A stretch of DNA of 49,735 bases from an uncultured Christensenellaceae bacterium (lineage in GTDB: Bacteria; Bacillota; Clostridia; Christensenellales; Borkfalkiaceae), in contig CAJUPX010000016.1 in NCBI GenBank assembly GCA_910588685.1, positions 1 through 49,735 on the forward strand, in the 5' to 3' direction. The position numbers and the translations under genes were made by a program. The notes under the pieces were generated by a model. That model was given only the letters and a program-made list of their open reading frames with translations, had not been told where the DNA came from and made no database searches. How positions within the stretch are numbered: position 1 is the stretch's first letter; each line of letters starts with the position of its first letter. Positions 7,936 through 14,376 of the stretch are shown here, piece by piece.

Positions 7936-10518
7936 TTACTCCCCCTTGAGCATTTTTTGCAGCTCTTTCAACCCTAACATGTCAAATTCGTCGCCCTCCA
8001 AGTCGTCAATCATAGCGGCAACCGCCTTCTCGGATTGAGCAATTTGGTCTTCGACTTCAAGCATTGTTACGCTGTACTTCTTTGTAAGTGCATTTATCTT
8101 ACTTTCCAATGCACTTACGATGGAATCGGGTATAACAGTCAAGGCATCACAAAGCGGCCTAATCCATTTGTGATTAAGCATTACTTTTGCTTGCTCGTCT
8201 GTAAGGCTCTCAATCGTTTGCTTTGTTAATGCAAGCAATTTTTCAGATTTAATTTTTATATTGCGTTTGAGTTCTTTTTCCTCATCAAGCATTGCTGCAA
8301 TTTTTATTATCCGTGATTCAATGCTCTCCTCTTCGTAAGACTCTTTCGTCTTTTGGAATTGCTTGGCTTTTTTTGCTATTCCTACAAATACCAGAGCATC
8401 ACCGTCCTCATTTAAAATATCGGGGTTATCCGTTTTTTCATCCTCGGTGAGCGATTCAAAGAACTCGTCGTATGCGGACACAATTTCAGCCAGGCGATTT
8501 TCCATCTGCAACAGCTCGTCTTTCTTGTCAGTCAGCATTTCCCGCTGTACCAATTCGAAAGGAATTACACGTCCAACATAACCGTCCTGTACTTCGACAT
8601 CTTTGCCGTCTTTCTTTTTTAATACCATTTTAGGATCGGTTTTCTTTACGGCATCAAAACCTTCGGTTTGGATGATTTCCAAATCGGTTGCAATTTTCGA
8701 CCACTCATCATCGAGCAACTGGTAAGCGTGATATTTGTCCACAAGAGGGACGCCAGCCAACCGATTGAATATCTCAGTTGCAATACCTGATTCCTCATTC
8801 GGTATTACTATCTCAGCAGTCTGTTCTATAAGTCTGCTATTAAGCTGCTCATCAAAGCCGACAAATGCAGCCTTATATTTCGCAATAAAAGCTTGCACGT
8901 CGGAATTCTCTTTTATTGCCTTTATAACGTCATCTGTTGCCACGGTTGCATACGAGCCGTTAATATCGGCGAAAAGCTGCTTTTTAAGCGTCGGGAATGC
9001 AGACCAATATTCCGTCAATTCTTCAATCTCCGAATGAGGGATACCGCCGAATATGGTAGCATATATGTCCCAGGTTTCGCCCTTATCCGAGGAATCTACA
9101 TATCTGGGGATATTCAAGTTATATTCATTGGCACGAATCGTATCCCTTGATACCTTTTTACAGAATTTCGGGATATCCTCACGTGCAACGACCGCATCCA
9201 CAATTCTTTTAATATCGGATGCTCTCAGTTTGTTATTCTTACCTTCTTTCGTGTATCCCTTCGATGCATCAATAATCAGCACGTCAGTATTGGTGCGTTT
9301 TTGTTTTAACACCATAATAATAGTGGGGATACCCGTGCCGAAGAATATGTTGGCGGGCAACCCAATGATTGCATCGATATTGTTATTTTCAATAAGGTTC
9401 GTACGGATTTTTTCTTCCTCGCCGCCACGGAACAATACCCCGTGCGGCAATACGATGGTCATAATACCATCGGGTTTGATGTGATATAAATCATGCAATA
9501 AGAAAGCATAGTCCGCCTTCGTTTTCGGCGCTAACCCGTACCGCTTATATCTCGGGTCTGAATCTTTATCCGCCGGGTCCCAAGGCTGCGAATACGGAGG
9601 ATTGGACACCACCGCATCAACATACAAAGGTTCATAGGTTTTATTCGGATCGGATTCATCGAAATAGGGCCAGTCTTCTTCGAGAGTGTCCCCGTTTCGC
9701 GTACAGATATTGTCGGGAATAATTCCCCTCATTACAAGGTTCATTCTCGTCAAGTTGTAGGTATTCTCTTTCAGTTCCTGAGCAAAGTATTTTATGTTGT
9801 TTTTGTCTCTCATTCGTTTTGCTACCGAATGACCGATATTTATAAGCAACGAACCCGAACCGCTGGTGGGATCGTAAATCTGTATACTTTCCCTGTCTTT
9901 TAAATGGTCAGCAACGATTTCAGACATAAGCAAAGACACTTCGTGCGGTGTATAGAATTCTCCTGCTTTCTTACCAGCGTTGGCAGCGAACATGCCTATA
10001 AGATATTCGTAAATAAACCCAAGCACGTCGTAATCTTGCTTGCCGTCCATAGGGATTTTTTGGATTAACTGAATAAGGTCGCTGATTGCTTTTGTCTGTG
10101 TGCCAGAGCTATCGCCGAGCTTACTTAGCCCCGTTTCCAGCGTCTTGAATATATTTTCAAACAACTTTTTGCATTTATCGCTTATTAACCTACTAAATGC
10201 TGACAATGCATCTCTGACGTTTGAAACGTCAAAATCCTTGCCCTTTTCCAGCCAGGTGGAGAATAAATTTTCATATGCAATGAAATAGCCAAGATTCGCC
10301 TGACAATGAGAAACCGCATCGGCGTGTTCTTCGGAAAGATACGGCAGGTCATCAACTGCCCAGCCGTCCACCTTAGTGAGCCGTTCCACTTCCTTATAAG
10401 AAAGGAACTTATAAAACATAAAACCGAGGATATAATCCTTATACTCATTAGCCTCGATTTTGGAACGCATTTTGTTTGCGGATTCCCAAATTGTAGATGC
10501 AAGCTGTTTCTTGTTCAT
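7936..10518 (-). CDS. hsdM: Type I restriction-modification DNA N6-adenine methyltransferase HsdM
   Basis: Methylates adenine in the recognition site using S-adenosylmethionine, in complex with HsdS. The N-terminal HsdM_N-like helical region (1-130, with YILGFMFYKFLS) is followed by the methylase core. The SAM-binding motif is DPTSGSGSLL (216-225) and the catalytic motif is NPPY (306-309). At 860 residues it is longer than the classic about 520. The extra C-terminal half is charged and partly coiled-coil (ESIESRIIKIAAMLDEEKEL). Such long HsdM proteins are known in Clostridia. The start ATG at 10518 has AGGAG 7 nt upstream, and a consensus promoter lies at 10564-10592. It is the first gene of the R-M operon. 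Confidence 0.94.
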   Translation of the reverse strand: MNKKQLASTIWESANKMRSKIEANEYKDYILGFMFYKFLSYKEVERLTKVDGWAVDDLPYLSEEHADAVSHCQANLGYFIAYENLFSTWLEKGKDFDVSNVRDALSAFSRLISDKCKKLFENIFKTLETGLSKLGDSSGTQTKAISDLIQLIQKIPMDGKQDYDVLGFIYEYLIGMFAANAGKKAGEFYTPHEVSLLMSEIVADHLKDRESIQIYDPTSGSGSLLINIGHSVAKRMRDKNNIKYFAQELKENTYNLTRMNLVMRGIIPDNICTRNGDTLEEDWPYFDESDPNKTYEPLYVDAVVSNPPYSQPWDPADKDSDPRYKRYGLAPKTKADYAFLLHDLYHIKPDGIMTIVLPHGVLFRGGEEEKIRTNLIENNNIDAIIGLPANIFFGTGIPTIIMVLKQKRTNTDVLIIDASKGYTKEGKNNKLRASDIKRIVDAVVAREDIPKFCKKVSRDTIRANEYNLNIPRYVDSSDKGETWDIYATIFGGIPHSEIEELTEYWSAFPTLKKQLFADINGSYATVATDDVIKAIKENSDVQAFIAKYKAAFVGFDEQLNSRLIEQTAEIVIPNEESGIATEIFNRLAGVPLVDKYHAYQLLDDEWSKIATDLEIIQTEGFDAVKKTDPKMVLKKKDGKDVEVQDGYVGRVIPFELVQREMLTDKKDELLQMENRLAEIVSAYDEFFESLTEDEKTDNPDILNEDGDALVFVGIAKKAKQFQKTKESYEEESIESRIIKIAAMLDEEKELKRNIKIKSEKLLALTKQTIESLTDEQAKVMLNHKWIRPLCDALTVIPDSIVSALESKINALTKKYSVTMLEVEDQIAQSEKAVAAMIDDLEGDEFDMLGLKELQKMLKGE

Positions 10519-10563
10519 GGCTCATCTCCTGTTTCTCTCACGGCAATTTCACCGCCAAATAAT

Positions 10564-10592
10564 ATTATATAAGATTTTCACACAAAAGTCAA
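10564..10592 (-). promoter_or_regulatory. Promoter of the hsdM-hsdS-hsdR operon
   Basis: On the minus strand a TTGACT -35 box (10592-10587) and a TATAAT -10 box (10569-10564) are separated by 17 bp. Just upstream is a small palindrome, GCAAA-GT-TTTGC (10598-10609), which could be an operator. It lies 27 nt past the stop of the preceding small gene with no terminator between, so read-through from the WYL cassette is also possible. Confidence 0.85.
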
Positions 10593-10618
10593 AGGAAGCA
10601 AAGTTTTGCCAAGCACAT

Positions 10619-10843
10619 TTATCTGCTGCGCAAAAACTTTTTTATGAGCTTGTAAGCTATGCTTACAACTATCGTCGGCACACCGATATAGAGAGCTATC
10701 AGCCCCAATGGGGTAAAATAGCCCATAATCTTTTTCAGTTCCAATAAAGCGGGCAAATTATCGAATACCGCTTTACCCATACCCGACAGCAAGCCCCATA
10801 TTACTTGCCACATTGTAGATAAGACTTCAATTAAAATCGTCAT
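10619..10843 (-). CDS. Small membrane protein of unknown function
   Basis: A 74-residue hydrophobic protein not assigned to a family. Residues about 44-65 (TPLGLIALYIGVPTIVVSIA) form a clear membrane helix ending in a basic tail (YKLIKKFLRSR). The N-terminal 25 residues (ILIEVLSTMWQVIWGLL) may form a second, amphipathic helix. Its ATG directly follows the TAA of the HTH/zinc-ribbon gene (TAAATG), so translation is almost certainly coupled. A holin-like or toxin-like role in an abortive-infection module is possible, but nothing in the sequence proves it. Confidence 0.65.
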   Translation of the reverse strand: MTILIEVLSTMWQVIWGLLSGMGKAVFDNLPALLELKKIMGYFTPLGLIALYIGVPTIVVSIAYKLIKKFLRSR

Positions 10844-11404
10844 TTATTCCTGCTCTCGTATAAATTCTGCCACGTCTTCCACTTGTATGGTTTCTGTTTC
10901 TCCGTACCATAAGTCATGCAAATAGAATTCACCGATAAATGCTCCGCAATGAGGGCAAACATTTACCAAATGTGTTTCACCCGTTACACCGCTTACACGT
11001 TCTTCAAGCAAGACGCCTTTTTCTCTGGATATCTTTAGCATGCTATCATTGAAAAAATCGGGCGACATAGGACTTCCGTCTATTAAGCCATAAACTGAAC
11101 ACATCTTCTGACTGCATTTCCAGCATGTCGTATTATCCGCAAAGCAGATTTTAACATCGGGATGCGTCCTTTTATACTCTATTTCTCGCTCACCAATTTC
11201 CTTAAGCTGCGGACTACCCAGCTCAACGCATATGAGGGCAAGCTCTTTTAAGGTCGGCAAGCGTTCGCCTTTTTCAAACGATTCAATTTGCCAGGATGAT
11301 ATTCTCGTCTTTACTGCAAGAATAGACCGTGAACTACACCCTTTACACTTTTTGCGAACGTACATCATCGCGTCGCCGAATTTCATTTCATATATGTTCT
11401 TCAT
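10844..11404 (-). CDS. HTH (Xre-like) protein with C-terminal zinc ribbon
   Basis: A 186-residue protein of unknown role. Residues about 25-72 look like a Cro/C1-type helix-turn-helix (SSWQIESFEKGERLPTLKEL). The C-terminal part has paired cysteine knuckles, CWKC (94-97) and CPHC (150-153), consistent with one bound zinc. The following CGAFIGEFYLHD resembles zinc-ribbon segments seen in other uncharacterised bacterial proteins. It starts 10 nt after the WYL regulator stop and is stop-to-start adjacent to the small membrane protein, so the three genes form one unit. It could be a DNA-binding antitoxin or a sensor; both are guesses. Confidence 0.75.
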   Translation of the reverse strand: MKNIYEMKFGDAMMYVRKKCKGCSSRSILAVKTRISSWQIESFEKGERLPTLKELALICVELGSPQLKEIGEREIEYKRTHPDVKICFADNTTCWKCSQKMCSVYGLIDGSPMSPDFFNDSMLKISREKGVLLEERVSGVTGETHLVNVCPHCGAFIGEFYLHDLWYGETETIQVEDVAEFIREQE

Positions 11405-11414
11405 TCTGTCCTCT

Positions 11415-12416
11415 TTAATACTGACCCAGCGTATCCGCCAAGTAATTCTTTACCGTTTCTACGACCGTCTGAGGGGCGGTTACTTTTACCCCTGTTCCAA
11501 AGGAACAGCACCACGCTATAAACGGCTTGCTGACCTGCACATCGGCGGTAAATATAATTTTATTGCCCGCTGATTCACTTATATATAGGCCCGCCCCAAA
11601 GAAATCGAATACGACGTCGATTAGGTCTTTGTCAGCCTCGAAAGACACTTTCTGTTTATCACCGCTGAACATACCAAACAGTTGCTGCTTATGCTTTACG
11701 ATTTCGGCTTTATTTGACTGTGCCTCCTCTGAGCTAGGAACGTCCAGCATTGTTACTTCGTCTATTCTGTCAATGCGGTAATGCGACAGATTGCCGAACC
11801 AGTCGTCATAACATATTAAATAATAGTTGTCATTTGAGAAGACTGTCGCCAGCGGATTTACTTTGTACTTCCTGATTTGGGTCGGGTCGCTTTTTTTCTT
11901 TCTGTAAACCTTACGGTGTTTAGTGTCATAGTCAAAATAAGAAAAAGATATCTTTTTCTTTTCCTCGATTGCCGACGCTATTTCGTAAACTGAATAATAA
12001 ATATTTTCGTTTATGCTCTTCATCGTATTAAACTCTACGATGTTCCGCGTCAGCACTTCTGCGCGTTGGCTGCCAGCAAGCTGGGCAATTTTATTGACAA
12101 GCTCGTCCGTTTTCTTCTCAGTAATAAAACCAGCGGCTCTGACCGCATCCATTAATATATGTATCTCGGGTATATCGAATTTGCGGTCAGCCACATAGTA
12201 TTCGTTGCTTGAAGAACGGTGGGTCATTACTTCGTAGCCGAAGTCGTTCAGCAGTTTTATGTCGCTATACAAAATTTTGCGGTCAACTTCGATACCGCAT
12301 TCTGCGAGTTTTTTTATAAGTACGGGCGTGGGCATAGGATTGTTTTCGTCCGTATCCCGATTTAGAATTTCCCAGATTTTCAGCAGTTTTATTTTCCTTG
12401 AATTCGAGCCGTTCAT
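11415..12416 (-). CDS. WYL-domain transcriptional regulator (YafY family)
   Basis: A 333-residue regulator. The N-terminus (residues 5-70: IKLLKIWEIL, DRKILYSDIKLLNDFGYEV) is a DeoR-like winged helix. The middle (about 180-225: RKYKVNPLATVFSNDNYYLI, LSHYRIDRID) is a WYL domain, followed by the WCX-like C-terminal extension. WYL domains bind nucleic acid or nucleotide ligands, and such regulators (BrxR, CapW types) commonly control phage-defence genes. It heads a three-gene unit just upstream of the type I R-M operon and so is the likely local regulator. The ribosome binding site is weak (GGTAGAAGAA). Confidence 0.9.
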   Translation of the reverse strand: MNGSNSRKIKLLKIWEILNRDTDENNPMPTPVLIKKLAECGIEVDRKILYSDIKLLNDFGYEVMTHRSSSNEYYVADRKFDIPEIHILMDAVRAAGFITEKKTDELVNKIAQLAGSQRAEVLTRNIVEFNTMKSINENIYYSVYEIASAIEEKKKISFSYFDYDTKHRKVYRKKKSDPTQIRKYKVNPLATVFSNDNYYLICYDDWFGNLSHYRIDRIDEVTMLDVPSSEEAQSNKAEIVKHKQQLFGMFSGDKQKVSFEADKDLIDVVFDFFGAGLYISESAGNKIIFTADVQVSKPFIAWCCSFGTGVKVTAPQTVVETVKNYLADTLGQY

Positions 12417-12437
12417 TTCTTCTACCTATTTATATAA

Positions 12438-12698
12438 TTATATATTCTTAGGGTGGTGGACTCTCCAATGCTGTTTGCGAGTCATCACTTGCAAGTTACT
12501 CGGTCGGTTATTGAGCTTGTTCCCATCACGGTGATGCACTACTTCGTTGGCACGCAGCGGTCTTCCTATTTTCCGACTTGCGACATCACGGTGAACAGCC
12601 ACGTAACCATTTTCACGGGCTTCGGGACTTCTCGGCTTGTATTTCTGCTTGTAGCCTTCCTTATTGATATAAGACTTATGCCGTCCTAATCCAAACAT
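12438..12698 (-). CDS. HNH endonuclease (HNH_3 type), small
   Basis: An 86-residue protein ending in an HNH nuclease fold: GYVAVHRDVASRKIGRPL, then VVHHRDGNKLNNRPSNLQV with the HH and N ligand positions, then a final HWRVHH. This compact form matches stand-alone HNH nucleases of phage and homing type. AAGGAGGTG sits 6-7 nt before the ATG, and it has its own consensus promoter. It is the last gene of the accessory island before the tRNA operon, which fits a mobile-element origin. It could nick DNA as a homing nuclease or serve the defence island. Confidence 0.86.
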   Translation of the reverse strand: MFGLGRHKSYINKEGYKQKYKPRSPEARENGYVAVHRDVASRKIGRPLRANEVVHHRDGNKLNNRPSNLQVMTRKQHWRVHHPKNI

Positions 12699-12731
12699 AT
12701 AGACACCTCCTTATTAGAATTTAGCTATTAT

Positions 12732-12760
12732 ATTATAACACGGTCCGTCCGTTCTGTAAA
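12732..12760 (-). promoter_or_regulatory. Promoter of the HNH gene
   Basis: On the minus strand TTTACA (12760-12755), 17 bp, then TATAAT (12737-12732). The spacer carries the GC-rich repeat GGACGGACC. Confidence 0.78.
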
Positions 12761-12796
12761 TAGTGAACTGTACTAATTTTAGGACATTTACAACAT

Positions 12797-12872
12797 TTCA
12801 ACACATTCAAGTCTGACAACAAGGGGGATATAGGTCAGCTTTGCAGAGGTGTGTTGAACTAAAATCCCCTTG
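12797..12872. repeat. Interleaved inverted repeats between island and tRNA operon
   Basis: TTCAACACA (12797-12805) pairs with TGTGTTGAA (12850-12858). CAAGGGG (12820-12826) pairs with CCCCTTG (12866-12872). The order is A-B-A'-B', which cannot form two nested hairpins but can form a pseudoknot in RNA, or could be paired binding sites in DNA. No gene covers it. It is the main content of the 12,761-12,885 gap. Confidence 0.5.
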
Positions 12873-12885
12873 CTATTTTTGGCAT

Positions 12886-12934
12886 AAAAAAAGACCGCCC
12901 ACGTAAATGTTACAAACTCACACGAGCGGTTTTT
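12886..12934. terminator. Possible bidirectional terminator
   Basis: ACCGCCCACGT (12894-12904) pairs, with several G-T pairs, with ACACGAGCGGT (12920-12930). A-tract and T-tract flanks lie on both sides. It is a back-up to the stronger hairpin next to tRNA-Leu. Confidence 0.45.
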
Positions 12935-12988
12935 GCCCTTTTTGTCCCGAAAATCGGTCATTTTTTGCCGTTTTTAACCAAAAATGCG

Positions 12989-13024
12989 AAAAAAGCGGTC
13001 TATAAGTCAGAAGACTTATAGACC
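12989..13024 (-). terminator. Terminator of the tRNA operon
   Basis: A perfect 12-bp stem, GGTCTATAAGTC (12997-13008) with GACTTATAGACC (13013-13024), and a 4-nt loop. On the minus strand it is followed by GCTTTTTT. It begins 9 nt after the CCA end of tRNA-Leu. Confidence 0.92.
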
Positions 13025-13032
13025 AACTTCTA

Positions 13033-13121
13033 TGGTGCCGCTGGCCGGACTTGAACCGGCACGGGTGTTATCCCGAGGGATTTTAAGTCCCTTGCGTCTG
13101 CCTATTCCACCACAGCGGCAC
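13033..13121 (-). tRNA. tRNA-Leu (anticodon TAA)
   Basis: The minus strand reads GTGCCGCTGTGGTGGAATAG at the 5' end and CCAGCGGCACCA at the 3' end, so CCA is encoded. The loop CTTAAAA carries anticodon TAA. A long variable arm (CTCGGGATAACACCCG) is as expected for leucine tRNA. It is the last gene of the tRNA operon and borders the accessory island on its 3' side. Confidence 0.96.
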
Positions 13122-13175
13122 GTTAGTTTTATTCAATTGTTGTTGCGAAGTAACAAATTTTGCTGCGTTGGCGGT

Positions 13176-13209
13176 TTTTAAGTCCCTTGCGTCTGCCTAT
13201 TCCACCACA
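13176..13209 (-). pseudogene. tRNA-Leu fragment (34-bp exact copy of D arm to anticodon loop)
   Basis: 34 bp identical to 13081-13114 of tRNA-Leu. It runs from just after the acceptor stem through the D arm to the anticodon loop and stops at TTAAAA. Neither the acceptor stem nor the 3' half is present, so it cannot make a working tRNA. It lies 54 bp upstream of the intact gene in the same transcript. Confidence 0.9.
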
Positions 13210-13228
13210 CGAGCATAATTTATATTAA

Positions 13229-13252
13229 ATGCCTTGGCATCAGTCAAGGCAT
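13229..13252. terminator. Hairpin after tRNA-Cys
   Basis: ATGCCTTG and CAAGGCAT form a perfect 8-bp stem with an 8-nt loop. On the minus strand it follows the CCA of tRNA-Cys after an A-run and is followed by TTTAATAT. It may be a weak terminator or a processing hairpin. The T-run is better on the plus strand, where no gene precedes it. Confidence 0.4.
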
Positions 13253-13257
13253 TTTTT

Positions 13258-13332
<75 letters not shown>

Positions 13333-13337
13333 TTATA

Positions 13338-13453
13338 AAAAAACAGTGCGGCTTTGGATGGAGCGGGAGACGAGATTCGAACCCGCGACATTCACCTTGG
13401 CAAGGTGACGCTCTACCACTGAGCCACTCCCGCATATCGCCGCACTGTTTTTT
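13338..13453. repeat. 15-bp inverted repeat enclosing tRNA-Gly
   Basis: AAAAAACAGTGCGGC (13338-13352) and GCCGCACTGTTTTTT (13439-13453) are exact reverse complements lying just outside both ends of tRNA-Gly. On the minus-strand transcript the distal arm GCCGCACTG is followed by a T-run, so it resembles a terminator stem whose loop is a whole tRNA. Confidence 0.9.
13359..13433 (-). tRNA. tRNA-Gly (anticodon GCC)
   Basis: The minus strand starts GCGGGAGTGGCTCAGTGG and ends CTCCCGCTCCA with encoded CCA. The loop TGCCAAG carries anticodon GCC. It lies within the 15-bp inverted repeat. Confidence 0.96.
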
Positions 13454-13456
13454 GTT

Positions 13457-13532
13457 TGGTGGGAGCTACAGGGCTCGAACCTGTGACCCACTGCTTGTAG
13501 GGCAGTTGCTCTCCCAACTGAGCTAAGCTCCC
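13457..13532 (-). tRNA. tRNA-Val (anticodon TAC)
   Basis: The minus strand starts GGGAGCTTAGCTCAGTTGGG and ends AGCTCCCACCA with encoded CCA. The loop carries anticodon TAC between the ACTGC and GCAGT arms. It is the first gene of the tRNA operon. Confidence 0.96.
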
Positions 13533-13544
13533 AAACGCTTAACT

Positions 13545-13573
13545 AATATACCAAATAAAATATTAAAAATCAA
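13545..13573 (-). promoter_or_regulatory. Promoter of the tRNA operon
   Basis: On the minus strand TTGATT (13573-13568), 17 bp, then TATATT (13550-13545), 13 bp before the tRNA-Val 5' end. Confidence 0.85.
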
Positions 13574-13731
13574 GCGATTTTTGGCTGTTTTTTGATTTTT
13601 CTTTAAAAAAATAATTTAAATTTTTAATAGATATTCAAACCACAAAATATAGTTGTGCGTGCACTATATATTGTATGCATCGCGTGATTTTTTAGTTACC
13701 TGCGCTATAAAAAATAAAATTCAAAATTAAT

Positions 13732-13761
13732 GTATAAATTACTTAACAGCCGTCAATAACA
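13732..13761 (+). promoter_or_regulatory. Candidate sigma-F-type promoter of spoIIR
   Basis: GTATA (13732-13736), exactly 15 bp, then GTCAATAACA (13752-13761). This fits the forespore sigma-F pattern GYWTA-N15-GGNRANAMTW at most positions. In Bacillus spoIIR is a sigma-F gene. The rest of the 13,574-13,731 gap is AT-rich with no gene. Confidence 0.45.
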
Positions 13762-13787
13762 TCTGCGTAATCAATCGAGGTGAATTT

Positions 13788-14318
13788 ATGAAAAAAATAG
13801 CGGCTTGTTTAGCAGTTGTATTAGCTTTGGCGGGGGTGTACTTTTACTGTATGAGCGCTCCGGCTCCGTCGCAGTCAAATTACGATTATCTCCGTATACA
13901 CGTGCGGGCAAACTCAAATGCGCAAAGCGACCAGGACGTAAAGTACATAGTCAAGGACGAGGTTGTAAAATTTATTACGCCGTATATCGGCGAATGTGTT
14001 GACAAGGCGAGCGCTATGCGCGTAATAGGCGGCTTGTTGGAAGAAATTACCGAGGTCTGCGTAAAGACCTTGGAGGCAAAAGGGTATCATTACGGAGCCC
14101 GCGCCCGTATCTGTGAAGAAAATTTCCCCACGCGAGTATACGAAGATTTCACGTTGGAGGCGGGCATATACGACGCGCTGATTATAGAGCTCGGCACGGG
14201 CACGGGCGATAACTGGTGGTGCGTTATATATCCTCCTCTGTGTTTTACCTCCGCTCCCGCAACGGTTGAGTACCGTTCGGTTATATATGATATAATAAAT
14301 AAATTCAAAAATAAATAA
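13788..14318 (+). CDS. spoIIR: Stage II sporulation protein R
   Basis: Forespore-made signalling protein that crosses into the intermembrane space and triggers processing of pro-sigma-E in the mother cell. The 176-residue product has an N-terminal membrane or signal segment (about 4-24) and the family's LRIHVRANSNAQSDQ opening. It also has FPTRVYED and the signature NWWCVIYPPLCF (142-153), here nearly unchanged. Residues after 155 are shorter than in some homologues but not broken. GAGGTG lies 7 nt before the ATG. It stands alone, with a possible sigma-F promoter upstream, and shows that the host can form endospores or descends from a lineage that could. Confidence 0.93.
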   Translation: MKKIAACLAVVLALAGVYFYCMSAPAPSQSNYDYLRIHVRANSNAQSDQDVKYIVKDEVVKFITPYIGECVDKASAMRVIGGLLEEITEVCVKTLEAKGYHYGARARICEENFPTRVYEDFTLEAGIYDALIIELGTGTGDNWWCVIYPPLCFTSAPATVEYRSVIYDIINKFKNK

Positions 14319-14342
14319 GCGCCGTTAAATTTCTTAAAACAG

Positions 14343-14370
14343 TTGACAAAACAAGCCGGATTGTTAAAAT
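14343..14370 (+). promoter_or_regulatory. Promoter giving a probable leaderless GH31 mRNA
   Basis: TTGACA (14343-14348), 16 bp, then TAAAAT (14365-14370). The expected start, seven bases after the -10 box, falls on the A of the ATG at 14377. No Shine-Dalgarno sequence is present. Confidence 0.75.
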
Positions 14371-14376
14371 GTAAAT

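Noticed and set aside
12984..13181. 65-codon plus-strand frame containing PLAGLEPARVLSRG
   Set aside because: It reads antisense through tRNA-Leu and the tRNA terminator, a well-known false gene over tRNAs.
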